Below are positions 34,693-42,530 of a DNA stretch of 59,876 nucleotides, piece after piece. Within the stretch, counting starts at the first letter, position 1. Every line of letters starts with the position of its first letter. The stretch spans positions 1-59,876 of the forward strand of contig CAYGDY010000015.1 in assembly GCA_964348795.1 (NCBI GenBank), written 5' to 3'. Both the position numbers and the translations under genes were made by a program. Source of the DNA: JADLAT01 sp964348795 (GTDB lineage: Bacteria; Pseudomonadota; Alphaproteobacteria; Micavibrionales; Micavibrionaceae). Below the pieces are notes generated by a model. It made no database searches. It was not told the origin of the DNA and was given only the letters and a program-made list of their open reading frames with translations.

Positions 34693-34736
34693 CGCCAATT
34701 TCTGGTTTTTTACCGTCCAATCTCATCCAAAAATCG
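34693..34736. repeat. Right attachment repeat (attR-like)
   Basis: Identical over 44 bp to 31223-31266; preceded by CCGTACGG as in the tRNA T arm/acceptor region, but two bases shorter. It marks the right end of the island. Confidence 0.9.
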
Positions 34737-34763
34737 GATCATAATAGGACGTGTGTGGGCTTA

Positions 34764-35156
34764 TTACAAACAGCTTTGTTCCACCAGATACGCCGGATCA
34801 TAGTTTTTATAGAGCTGGCCATTGACCTCGAAGGTGGGGTAGCCGTAGTGTTCGAGCTCTGTGCCCCTGATTTTTCGCAGAAAAATGTCGTTGGCGCGGG
34901 GGTCCCGATCGACCTGATATTCCTTGAAGGCGATATGTTGAGCTGTCATTTCCTGTTTGCGCATTTTACATACGCCGCACCACGAGGCCCCGTACATGAC
35001 AATCACGTGGCATTGCCGGCCAACAACGGTTTGACGCGCGTTGCGGGCTTGTTGCTCTGATTGCACTGATTTCAAGGGGTTTTTCCAGATCAGAATCCCT
35101 ACGCATAGCCCCAAAAACAGCGCGGAAAATACGATCAGGCGGAGAAATTCCATCAT
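34764..35156 (-). CDS. Membrane-anchored thioredoxin/glutaredoxin-like protein
   Basis: 130 residues. Residues 5-25 (LRLIVFSALFLGLCVGILIW) form an N-terminal membrane anchor or signal segment. The rest is a thioredoxin-fold domain with the redox motif WCGVC (in MYGASWCGVCKMRKQEM), a DRDPRAND segment and the cis-proline YGYPTF. It should act in the periplasm on disulfides; a partner is not evident. It lies 28 bp downstream of nadA on the same strand and may be co-transcribed with it. Confidence 0.8.
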   Translation of the reverse strand: MMEFLRLIVFSALFLGLCVGILIWKNPLKSVQSEQQARNARQTVVGRQCHVIVMYGASWCGVCKMRKQEMTAQHIAFKEYQVDRDPRANDIFLRKIRGTELEHYGYPTFEVNGQLYKNYDPAYLVEQSCL

Positions 35157-35184
35157 AACGCTTGAGGCTTCTTTTGCAATGGGG

Positions 35185-36186
35185 TTAACTCAGTTCCAGC
35201 ATGCGCTCTACGGCCCTGCGGGCGCGGGCGGATATTTCGGAATCTACAAAGACTTCCGGTCCTTCGGTTTCGAGCGCTTTGAGAATCTTGGGCAGGGTGA
35301 TGCGCTTCATATGCGGACACATTTGGCAGGTGCCGATCATTTCAACCTGCGGGTTGGCGGCCGCGATATTATCGCTCATCGAACATTCGGTCATGAGGAT
35401 GGCTTTTTTGGGCTGGTGCGTCTTGATATAATCGTCCATCTGCGCGGTGGAGCCGGAATAATCGCTCACCGCAATAACTTCGGGCGGGCATTCGGGATGG
35501 GCCAGCACAAACACATCCCCGTGCTGGGCGCGCAAGTCCTTCACATCCTGCGCGGTGAAGCGTTCATGCACCATGCAGGTCCCCTCCCAGTACAGCACTT
35601 TGATTGTAGTCTGGCTGGCTACGTTTTGCGCCAGAAATTTGTCGGGTGTCATGATGACGGCGCTGTGCCCCTCGCGCCCCAGCGCTTCGACGATTTTCAG
35701 CGCGTTGGAGGAGGTACAGCACACATCGCTTTCGGCTTTGACGGCCGCCGAGGTGTTCACATAGGTAATGACGGGCACGTTCGGGTGGGCGCGTTTAAGG
35801 GCGCGGATATCCTCGGCGGTGATGGATTCGGCCAGAGAGCATCCGGCGGCCATGTCGGGCATAATAACTTTTTTATCGGGGCACAGGATTTTTGCCGTTT
35901 CCGCCATAAAATGCACCCCGCACTGGATAATCATGGAGGCATTTGTCTTGGCGGCTTCGCGGGCGAGCTGAAGCGAATCCCCCACGATATCGGCCACGCC
36001 ATAGAAAATATCAGGTGTCATATAGTTATGCGCCAGAATGACTGCGTTTTTTTCTTTTTTGAGCGTGTTGATCGCGTGGATCAGCGGCGCAAGTTCGCGC
36101 CAGCGTTCAGGCGTATACTGTCTGCTGAGTTTGCCGTACAGGGCCTTCGTGGCGTTTTCCACCGCCGATGTGTATTCCAGTGGCAT
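35185..36186 (-). CDS. nadA: Quinolinate synthase
   Basis: Condenses iminoaspartate with dihydroxyacetone phosphate to quinolinate in NAD synthesis; a 4Fe-4S enzyme. 333 residues with the family features AVILAHNYMTPDIF, VHFMAETAKILCPDKKVIMPD, GCSLAES, YVNTSAAVKAESDVCCTSSNA and the late GTCQMCPHMKRITL. The cysteines in the MAAGCS, SDVCCTS and GTCQMC regions provide the cluster ligands. nadB and nadC are not in the window. Confidence 0.95.
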   Translation of the reverse strand: MPLEYTSAVENATKALYGKLSRQYTPERWRELAPLIHAINTLKKEKNAVILAHNYMTPDIFYGVADIVGDSLQLAREAAKTNASMIIQCGVHFMAETAKILCPDKKVIMPDMAAGCSLAESITAEDIRALKRAHPNVPVITYVNTSAAVKAESDVCCTSSNALKIVEALGREGHSAVIMTPDKFLAQNVASQTTIKVLYWEGTCMVHERFTAQDVKDLRAQHGDVFVLAHPECPPEVIAVSDYSGSTAQMDDYIKTHQPKKAILMTECSMSDNIAAANPQVEMIGTCQMCPHMKRITLPKILKALETEGPEVFVDSEISARARRAVERMLELS

Positions 36187-36327
36187 GGTCTTGTTCTTCC
36201 AGCATTAAAGATAGGGCGTATCTTTCATATTTGAAGGGGATTGGCAAGGGTTATGTGTTTTTTGTGTTATGAAAAAATAACATCGCTCTTTGTCAGGTTC
36301 TATTTGCAATAAGGAGGAAACTGCCGT

Positions 36328-36378
36328 ATGACAAATCATGCAGTGATGCGCAGTGTGTCCATCGGTTCGACTATATGA
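36328..36378 (+). CDS. Possible 16-residue leader peptide
   Basis: ATG at 36328 preceded by the best Shine-Dalgarno of the region (AAGGAGG, 11 bases upstream) opens MTNHAVMRSVSIGSTI and a stop. It ends 19 bp before the start of the amidinotransferase-fold gene. No run of a single amino acid points to classical attenuation. It could be a short translated leader or a chance ribosome site. Confidence 0.3.
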   Translation: MTNHAVMRSVSIGSTI

Positions 36379-36397
36379 TACCCAAAGAGGTAATGTG

Positions 36398-37459
36398 ATG
36401 CGCTTTGACCTTCGGCGTGACTTGATAACACCGCTATCTGAAGCCCGCTTGATAAAAGGGCATGGGATTGATTCTCCGAAAAAATTGATTTTAAGCCCCA
36501 TTTTTATGATGACACAGCCCAATTACTATGATCCGCGCCATGAAGTACGGTCATACCTTGAAAACGATATGACGTCTCAGGCGGATGTCCTGTCATTTTC
36601 ACCGGATCTTGCCCGAACACAACATGCCCAGTTGTGCGAGGCGATACTGGATCTGGGGGCGTCTGTTTTTCTCAGCCCGGGGCATTCAGGGCAATATGAT
36701 GGTGTGTATCGCGCAGATTCTTCGATGTCAATGGTGCGTGTTACAAAAACACCCCTCGGGCTTCCGGTTGCGCAATTCAATGTTGTGGCAAGCAATTTTT
36801 ATAATTACGTACGGAATGTGGAAGTCCAGACACATCTTGCCGACTGGGCGGCTTTGAAAAACACACTGATTTTGGAAGGGATTCCTACGGTTGTAAATGT
36901 ATTTCAGCCACGTGATTGTTATGGCGAGGGACAGGCTGAGCACCTGTATGATCCCTATCGGGATTTGATCTTTACGGGTTTCAAGCCAAAGACGGAGGCG
37001 TTTTGTCCGGAGAAGGGACGTTCGGATTTAAAGTTCAATATTGCGGTCGGCGCGTATTTGGGCATGTCTCACAGGCTTATTCCTCTCGAGGTGGATGGAG
37101 GGTTTTATCATCGGGATACGTCTCTTGCCTTTTTACCAAACGGAGAAGTTTTGTGTCACCCGCCTGGCTTTACCTCTGAGGCGTTTCAAACCTTGTCTCA
37201 TGTTGTGGGTCAGGAAAAACTGATTTCTGTGGGGCCAGACGATGCCCTGAATTTTGGATGCAATATTATTCCTATAGATCGGGAACATCTGCTCATGCCG
37301 CAGACCAGTACAGCTTTATACAATACACTTTCGGGGTTGGGGTATGAAGTGGTTCAGCTGGAATTGGATCAATTTGTAAAGTTGAGCGGGGGTGGCGCGC
37401 ATTGTCTCAAGAATTGGGTCAACCGTATGCGCCCCGATTCTATGACACCATGGCTGTAG
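36398..37459 (+). CDS. Amidinotransferase / arginine deiminase-fold enzyme
   Basis: 353 residues of the guanidine-modifying enzyme fold (dimethylarginine dimethylaminohydrolase, arginine deiminase, amidinotransferase). Motifs visible: QPNYYDPRHEV (start, substrate loop), VYRADSSMSMV, EVDGGFYHRDTSLAFL, and the C-terminal SGGGAHCLKNWVN with the nucleophilic Cys and a nearby His. The substrate cannot be told; its TQPNYYD-type start is like the 'amidinotransferase' branch found alone in many bacteria. ATG at 36398 has AAGAGG upstream. Base composition is rather AT-rich. Confidence 0.82.
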   Translation: MRFDLRRDLITPLSEARLIKGHGIDSPKKLILSPIFMMTQPNYYDPRHEVRSYLENDMTSQADVLSFSPDLARTQHAQLCEAILDLGASVFLSPGHSGQYDGVYRADSSMSMVRVTKTPLGLPVAQFNVVASNFYNYVRNVEVQTHLADWAALKNTLILEGIPTVVNVFQPRDCYGEGQAEHLYDPYRDLIFTGFKPKTEAFCPEKGRSDLKFNIAVGAYLGMSHRLIPLEVDGGFYHRDTSLAFLPNGEVLCHPPGFTSEAFQTLSHVVGQEKLISVGPDDALNFGCNIIPIDREHLLMPQTSTALYNTLSGLGYEVVQLELDQFVKLSGGGAHCLKNWVNRMRPDSMTPWL

Positions 37460-37592
37460 TGTCATCCCCGGGCCCTTCCTCGTCTTCCCCGCGCAGGCGG
37501 GGATCCAGAAAAAAATCAACCACGAAGCGCACGAAGGACACGAAGTTTTAACGCGCTATCCAAAGCTTCGCGCGGGATGACACGCCCCATGG

Positions 37593-37670
37593 GTCATTGC
37601 GAGCCGAAGGCGAAGCAGTCCAGTATTTTTCTGGATTGCCGCGTAGGGCTTTGCCCTCCTCGCAATGACG
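37593..37670. repeat. Interspersed palindromic repeat, family A
   Basis: GTCATTGCGAGCCGAAGGCGAAG ... CCTCGCAATGACG, between the amidinotransferase gene and rarA. A 'CCCCGCGCAGGCGGGGATCC' element at about 37460-37506 and a run of CACGAAG repeats precede it. Confidence 0.8.
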
Positions 37671-37732
37671 ATTTTGTTTATGGCCTGAAAATTCTTTCGC
37701 TCTCTCGGATTTTTCGCTCTATATTCCCCTGT

Positions 37733-39079
37733 ATGTCCGATTTGTTTGCCACTGCCGTTCCTCAAAACACCAAAACCCGTCCGTTGGCCGATCGTTTGCG
37801 GCCTGAAACGCTCAGCGATGTGGCGGGGCAGGATCATCTGGTGGGAAGTGGTGCGCCGCTCCGCACGATGCTGGAGGGCGGGCATTTGTCCTCCCTTATC
37901 CTCTGGGGGCCGCCTGGGTGCGGGAAAACCACGCTGGCGCGCATTCTTGCAAAACACACGGATTTACATTTTGAACAGCTCTCGGCGATTTTCTCCGGCG
38001 TGGGGGATCTGCGCAAGGTCTTTGACTCCGCGAAAGTGCGGAGTAAAGGCACGCTGTTGTTTGTTGATGAAATTCACCGGTTTAACAAGTCCCAGCAAGA
38101 TGCGTTCCTGCCCGTGATGGAGGACGGGACGATTGTGCTCATCGGGGCGACAACGGAAAATCCGTCTTTCGAGCTGAATGCCGCGCTGTTATCACGGGCG
38201 CAGGTGTTTGTCCTGAAACGGCTGGATGAGGGGGCGCTGGAGGCGTTGCTTCAAAAAGCTGAACAAGCGCTCGGAACATCTCTCCCTCTCACGGCGGAGG
38301 CGCGGGCGCTGTTAATTACAATGGCGGACGGGGATGGGCGCTATGCGCTCTCTATGGCGGAGCAGGTGTTTGCACATCTGTCTTTCCCGCGAAAGCGGGA
38401 ATCTGGAGAAGATGAAGAAAGGTCCCCGCCTGCGCGGGGAATGCAGTTATTAGGCGCGGACGCGCTCCTTAAAACCATTCAGCGCAGAGCGCCTTTGTAC
38501 GACAAGGGTGACGATGCGCATTATAATTTGATTTCCGCGCTTCATAAATCCGTGCGGGGGTCTGACGTGGATGCGGCTCTGTACTGGTTTGCGCGGATGC
38601 TGGGCGGCGGGGAGTCGCCGGACTATATCGCGCGGCGCATGGTGCGTATGGCGGTAGAGGATATTGGCCTAGCCGATCCGCAGGCCTTGGGGGTCTGTAA
38701 TGCCGCGTGGGAGGCGTATCTGAAGCTGGGCAGTCCTGAAGGGGAGCTGGCGCTGGCGCAGGCGCTCATTTATCTGGCGACCGCGCCCAAATCCAATGCG
38801 GGGTACGTCGCCTATAAGGCGAGCGTGAAGACAGCGCGGGAGACGGGCTCTCTCATGCCGCCCAGACATATCATGAATGCGCCGACGAAGCTGATGCGGG
38901 AGCAGGGCTATGGCGCGGGGTATCAGTACGACCACGACACGGCGGAAGGCTTTTCCGGCCAGAATTATTTTCCCGATGAGATGCCCCGTATGCAGTTTTA
39001 CGACCCGCCGGAACGTGGATTCGAGCGGGACATCAAAAAACGGCTGGAATATTGGGAGAAGCTCCGCCGAAAGAAATAA
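37733..39079 (+). CDS. rarA: Replication-associated recombination protein A
   Basis: AAA+ ATPase (RarA/MgsA) acting at stalled replication forks. 448 residues from ATG 37733. PLADRLRPETLSDVAGQDHLVG opens the protein, then Walker A GPPGCGKTTLA, Walker B FVDEIHRFNKSQQDAFLP, sensor 1 LIGATTENPSF, and the tetramerisation C-terminus (MVRMAVEDIGLADPQAL ... YQYDHDTAEGFSGQNYFPDEM). An upstream in-frame extension is repeat-encoded and not used. Residues about 217-238 are encoded by an in-frame CCCGCGAAAGCGGG-type repeat, placed in the linker between the AAA+ core and the C-terminal domain. Confidence 0.93.
   Translation: MSDLFATAVPQNTKTRPLADRLRPETLSDVAGQDHLVGSGAPLRTMLEGGHLSSLILWGPPGCGKTTLARILAKHTDLHFEQLSAIFSGVGDLRKVFDSAKVRSKGTLLFVDEIHRFNKSQQDAFLPVMEDGTIVLIGATTENPSFELNAALLSRAQVFVLKRLDEGALEALLQKAEQALGTSLPLTAEARALLITMADGDGRYALSMAEQVFAHLSFPRKRESGEDEERSPPARGMQLLGADALLKTIQRRAPLYDKGDDAHYNLISALHKSVRGSDVDAALYWFARMLGGGESPDYIARRMVRMAVEDIGLADPQALGVCNAAWEAYLKLGSPEGELALAQALIYLATAPKSNAGYVAYKASVKTARETGSLMPPRHIMNAPTKLMREQGYGAGYQYDHDTAEGFSGQNYFPDEMPRMQFYDPPERGFERDIKKRLEYWEKLRRKK
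38382..38446. repeat. Family E repeat inside rarA
   Basis: CTTTCCCGCGAAAGCGGGAAT ... TCCCCGCCTGCGCGGGGA, read in frame as FPRKRESGEDEERSPPARG after VFAHLS and before LLGADALLK. Confidence 0.88.
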
Positions 39080-39080
39080 A

Positions 39081-39109
39081 TTGACATATTTTATTTTTTA
39101 CCCTAAAAA
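39081..39109 (+). promoter_or_regulatory. Probable promoter for the unknown two-gene unit
   Basis: TTGACA at 39081-39086 and TAAAAA at 39104-39109, 17 bp apart, immediately after the rarA stop codon. It is the closest match to consensus in the window. Confidence 0.7.
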
Positions 39110-39139
39110 GGACTTTTTTGTGCCCGTTTATGGTGTGTT

Positions 39140-40417
39140 ATGTCTTTTTATATCTCTGAAGAGGAACGGCTCGAAGCGTGCGATTTATTGGACACCGTGC
39201 GAACCCTTCAAAAAGAAAAGGAAAACATCCGTCGTGTGCAGGCCTCTATAACGCCCTGTATCAAGGATGTGATCGTGTTCGTGGCGGAAAAAAACGTTCA
39301 GGCGCATGAGGCCTGTCGTCCGGAAAGTCAATGGATACAGGCTCTGGAAACATTGATGCTCCGGTTTGAAAAAATGTCCGCCCACAACAATGTGATCATA
39401 CCAGAGACGCTGTATCCCGCTTTGGGAGAGCGTCTGCTCAAGGAACTCCATACCAATGCCGTGACCTTCCGGCATACAGGCAATCTCGAAAAAATGCTTC
39501 TGCTGACGTTGCATCAGGGGGAGTCCTTTATAACGGTTTTCGAGGAAGAGGAATTTCAAATCTTCCGGCGGAGTCGAGGCATTTTCAAGCAGGCGGCCCG
39601 AAATAATAAAGATCCCAGAGCATGGCTCCGGAAAATTATGAACGGCGAAATTTCAGCAGGACAATGGCAGAATAAAAAACTGAATCGGCTCCTCCATGAA
39701 CGAGACGGGTTTCAAAAGCCTTTTGTGATGGACCCGCAGGCAGACATGGAAACGAATGTCCGCACGTTCCTGTCCCTTGTGCGGGAGAGGCAGGCGCAAT
39801 CAGGGCATGTTTTCAAGCACAACGATTCCGATGGATATTTTGAAGGTATTTTAAAAAAGGCCTCTCAAAAGGCGCTGGGGGTCTCGGATGTTTTTAACAC
39901 AGAAAGCTGGTGTGACAGTCTGACATTGCTCCAGATTCGCATGATGAAGATGTGTGAAAAAAACAGAATGCCGTTGACGCTCGATATTATGAATTCCTGG
40001 GCGCCGGTGTTGCTGGAGGAGATGGTTCATAATTACAAGGGGCTTCAGGTTTCTGGGGATCCCAAGAGTATTATGCTGTTAACCCTGTATCAGGGCACCG
40101 CCTTTGTGGATCTGATTGCAGGGTCGGACAGGCCTTACCCCCATGCCCCGCATATTTATAAAAAAATAGGGATGTCACATCCCAAAAATACGCGGGAATA
40201 TCTTCAATATTTCGATCGGACCTTCAAGGCCTTGCAGGAGGACCCCGAATTTACACTCTTTCAAAAATCGGTGTCTGTTCTGGAATTGGCCGTGTTGGAG
40301 CATGCCAATCCGGTGGGGTGGCTCAGGGATTTGAAGGCGGGACGGGTGAACCACAACCACTATAATCCTGATTTTCACAAAAAAGATCTCACAGGAGAGG
40401 ACGGCCCCGATGTCTGA
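39140..40417 (+). CDS. Unknown protein with two copies of a novel repeat domain
   Basis: 425 residues, mainly helical, no signal or membrane segment; no known family recognised. Two regions of about 110-140 residues repeat: one around LEKMLLLTLHQGESFITVFEEEEFQIFRRSRGIFKQAARNNKDPRAWLRKIMNG (residues about 110-170), the other around SIMLLTLYQGTAFVDLI ... DPEFTLFQKSVSVLELAVLEHANPVGWLRDLKAG (about 310-410). The pattern is L-L-T-L-[HY]-Q-G-x-[SA]-F, then E-F-x-x-F, then [PN]-x-x-W-L-R-x-[IL]. The downstream gene carries a third copy. It is preceded by its own consensus-like promoter and overlaps the next gene by eight bases. The ATG at 39140 has no clear SD. Confidence 0.7.
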   Translation: MSFYISEEERLEACDLLDTVRTLQKEKENIRRVQASITPCIKDVIVFVAEKNVQAHEACRPESQWIQALETLMLRFEKMSAHNNVIIPETLYPALGERLLKELHTNAVTFRHTGNLEKMLLLTLHQGESFITVFEEEEFQIFRRSRGIFKQAARNNKDPRAWLRKIMNGEISAGQWQNKKLNRLLHERDGFQKPFVMDPQADMETNVRTFLSLVRERQAQSGHVFKHNDSDGYFEGILKKASQKALGVSDVFNTESWCDSLTLLQIRMMKMCEKNRMPLTLDIMNSWAPVLLEEMVHNYKGLQVSGDPKSIMLLTLYQGTAFVDLIAGSDRPYPHAPHIYKKIGMSHPKNTREYLQYFDRTFKALQEDPEFTLFQKSVSVLELAVLEHANPVGWLRDLKAGRVNHNHYNPDFHKKDLTGEDGPDV

Positions 40418-41093
40418 AGGACACAAAGCGTCACACCATGTTCTTGACTCAAAGGATATCAAAGCGGCGCAGAGAGTGATGGCGCAGGTGCGGGATATTC
40501 TGCGGGAGGGTGAAATCACTTTGAAAGGCAAGCTTGCCGAGGATACAAAGGCTGAAAAACGCATTGCGCAGATGACAAAATCCATGCAAGCGTTTCAGGA
40601 CCTTACTTATGCAATCCCTTTCAGGGACTTGCAGAAGAAATTTTACAAACTGGCTGAAAAGGCCGGACAGGCCATTCCGGAAGAGCAGTATCCGGCTGTT
40701 GCCTGTGTTTTGGGGCAGGAGTTCTGGGACAATATGAGGACGTTTCGTTTGACGAACGCACCAGAAAGGGCTGTGATGCTCACGATCTATAACGGGAGTG
40801 CTTTCAGGGCGGTGCTGACAGACCCCGCATTCGAGATGTTTCAGGGAAACGGGTCGATGATTGAATTTGCGGCCCAAAAATATCCGGTGAATCCTTTCGG
40901 GTATTTGCAGGATCTGAAACGCAATGTGGAGAATATCATGACATGGGATTGCTACAGGGATACGGCCATTCCGGAATCAACTTTTGTGTGGGCCTGTTTT
41001 AAAAATCCTTCCAATCCGGAGGCGTACATCAGAAAGCACAGTGATGAAGGGCGCAAGACGGGGCAGGATCAGGATAATACGCCCGCGCTCTGA
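40410..41093 (+). CDS. Unknown protein, paralogue of the gene before it
   Basis: 227 residues. It contains one copy of the repeat domain of the upstream protein: AVMLTIYNGSAFRAVLTDPAFEMFQGNGSMIEFAAQKYPVNPFGYLQDLKRNV (residues about 127-180), matching L-T-[LI]-[HY]-x-G-x-[SA]-F ... EF/FEMF ... NP.G.L.DLK. The first 100 residues are charged and helical (IKAAQRVMAQVRDILREGEITLKGKLAEDTKAEKRIAQM). The ATG overlaps the preceding gene by eight bases and has GGAGAGGA upstream, so the two are co-expressed and may form a complex. Function unknown. Confidence 0.68.
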   Translation: MSEGHKASHHVLDSKDIKAAQRVMAQVRDILREGEITLKGKLAEDTKAEKRIAQMTKSMQAFQDLTYAIPFRDLQKKFYKLAEKAGQAIPEEQYPAVACVLGQEFWDNMRTFRLTNAPERAVMLTIYNGSAFRAVLTDPAFEMFQGNGSMIEFAAQKYPVNPFGYLQDLKRNVENIMTWDCYRDTAIPESTFVWACFKNPSNPEAYIRKHSDEGRKTGQDQDNTPAL

Positions 41094-41097
41094 AGCT

Positions 41098-41976
41098 TTA
41101 TTTTTCCTGCCAGACAAGCCACAGGCCGCTCAGGATAATCAGCCCCGCGCCGGTCAGCATCATCAGGCTCGGGGTATCGCCGAACATCACAAAACCGAAC
41201 AGGATGGCCCAGATCATTTCCGTGTATTGGAGCGGCGAGACGCTGGCGGCGGGGGCCAGACGAAAGGCCAGAGACACGCAGAGCATCCCGCTCGCGATAC
41301 ACACGCCGGATGTGGCCAGCAGGAGCAGTTCAAACGGCGCAGGCAGGAAAAAGCCGTGAGGCAGGAAAAATCCCATGGTGACAGAGGTGCCAAACACGGG
41401 CCAAAAGCCAAGAGACACGGCGCTTTCATCGGGCATGGAGCGCGAGACCAGAAACAACAGCGTGATGATAACACTGCAAAACAGGGGCAAAAGACTGGCG
41501 GTGTCAAAGCCCTGCTGTCCGGGCTGGAGCGCGACAAGAATGCCGATAAAGCCGAGCACAATTGCTCCCAGACTTTTGCGGCGCAAGGGTTGTTTGTAAA
41601 GCGGGATAGCCAGCAAGGCTGAAAAAAGCGGAAAGGTGAATAAAAACGTATACACATCGGCCAGCGGCAGAAGGGAAAAGGCCCGTGCTACGATCAATCC
41701 GGTGATGATGTTCAAGATAATCCGTAATGCATGCAGGTGTTTTTTCCGGCTCTGTGTCAGGGCCTTCACCCCGCCCATAAAGGGCAGAACGCACAAGAAC
41801 ACCAGTGCAGAAAACCCGTGATTGAAAAACAGAATTTCCGGCACAGTGTAAAGCGTGGTGAGCCATTTCACGCAGACATCGCTCACGGCAAAGCTGGAAA
41901 AGCCCACAAAGGCAAGTGCCAGCCCTTTTTTATTGGACAGGGCGGTGATTTCAGGCTTGCCAGAGAGGGTGGTCAT
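41098..41976 (-). CDS. EamA/DMT-family transporter
   Basis: 292 residues with about ten hydrophobic helices in two EamA repeats: GLALAFVGFSSFAVSDVCVKWL begins the first, and FCSVIITLLFLVSRSMPDESAVS the second. The closing stretch SVSPLQYTEMIWAILFGFVMFGDTPSLMMLTGAGLIILSGL is the classical end of the second repeat. Drug/metabolite transporters of this type export small metabolites; substrate unknown. The gene converges with the unknown gene at 41093, only a few bases away. Confidence 0.9.
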   Translation of the reverse strand: MTTLSGKPEITALSNKKGLALAFVGFSSFAVSDVCVKWLTTLYTVPEILFFNHGFSALVFLCVLPFMGGVKALTQSRKKHLHALRIILNIITGLIVARAFSLLPLADVYTFLFTFPLFSALLAIPLYKQPLRRKSLGAIVLGFIGILVALQPGQQGFDTASLLPLFCSVIITLLFLVSRSMPDESAVSLGFWPVFGTSVTMGFFLPHGFFLPAPFELLLLATSGVCIASGMLCVSLAFRLAPAASVSPLQYTEMIWAILFGFVMFGDTPSLMMLTGAGLIILSGLWLVWQEK

Positions 41977-42020
41977 GTGGTGATCTTTGCTTTCAGGTAT
42001 GGAATGGTTAAAAGAGTTGC

Positions 42021-42110
42021 CTCACTCTAGCTCTCTCCTCAAAGGGGAGAGAGGACAACGGAGAGAAGAAAACCCCCTCTACCCTTTGGGGAGAGGGTCG
42101 GGGTGAGGGG
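42021..42110. repeat. Family D GC-rich palindrome upstream of crcB
   Basis: CCTCACTCTAGCTCTCTCC ... GGGGAGAGGGTCGGGGTGAGG, an inverted repeat of the same family as ileS insert 3. Confidence 0.85.
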
Positions 42111-42137
42111 CTCCTTGAAAGAATGTAAGGACAAAAT

Positions 42138-42521
42138 ATGATCAATGCAAGTCTTGCTGTGGCGCTCGGGGGGGCGATAGGGGCGGTACTCCGTCACGGG
42201 GTGAATGTGGGTACGGCCAGATGGCTGGGGACGGGGTTTCCCTATGGAACGCTGTGCGTCAATATTGCGGGGTCGTTTATGATCGGGTTATTGATTGCGC
42301 TGTTTGCGCATATCTGGCAACCGCCGCAAACGGTGCGTTTGTTTCTCGTGACGGGTATTCTGGGCGGCTTTACGACCTTTTCCACCTTTTCGCTGGATAC
42401 GGTGGTTTTGTTGCAACGGCAGGATTATATGATGGCCGGGCTGTATATGGCGGTGTCTGTCGTGTTATCTGTTCTGGCGCTGTTTGGTGGGCTGGCGCTG
42501 GTGCGCAGTCTTGTGCTATGA
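42138..42521 (+). CDS. crcB: Fluoride exporter CrcB (Fluc channel)
   Basis: 127 residues, four membrane helices, dual-topology fluoride channel that lowers cytoplasmic fluoride. Diagnostic motifs: GGAIGAVLRHGV (first helix), FPYGTLCVNIAGSFMIG with the channel-lining Asn, and GGFTTFSTFSLD (central Na+ and Phe-box region). No fluoride riboswitch is seen upstream; the space is filled by a GC-rich palindrome. It is nine bases from the pseudouridine synthase gene. Confidence 0.95.
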   Translation: MINASLAVALGGAIGAVLRHGVNVGTARWLGTGFPYGTLCVNIAGSFMIGLLIALFAHIWQPPQTVRLFLVTGILGGFTTFSTFSLDTVVLLQRQDYMMAGLYMAVSVVLSVLALFGGLALVRSLVL

Positions 42522-42530
42522 AGGGATCCT

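Larger units (their letters stand above)
31223..34736. mobile_element. Deletion-scarred tRNA-Glu genomic island
   Basis: About 3.5 kb between 44-bp direct repeats at the 3' end of tRNA-Glu. It contains the front part of a P4-type integrase, a TIR domain joined to an HsdM tail, an intact RhuM gene, and an HsdS head joined to an HsdR interior piece. The parent was evidently a larger island with a type I restriction-modification operon and a TIR protein. It is flanked by ordinary chromosomal genes on both sides. Confidence 0.85.

Noticed and set aside
35041..36234. 397-codon open frame opposite nadA
   Set aside because: Shadow of nadA and the thioredoxin-like gene; no recognisable domains.
42000..42137. 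Fluoride riboswitch before crcB
   Set aside because: The leader is occupied by a family D palindrome and shows none of the crcB motif's conserved elements.
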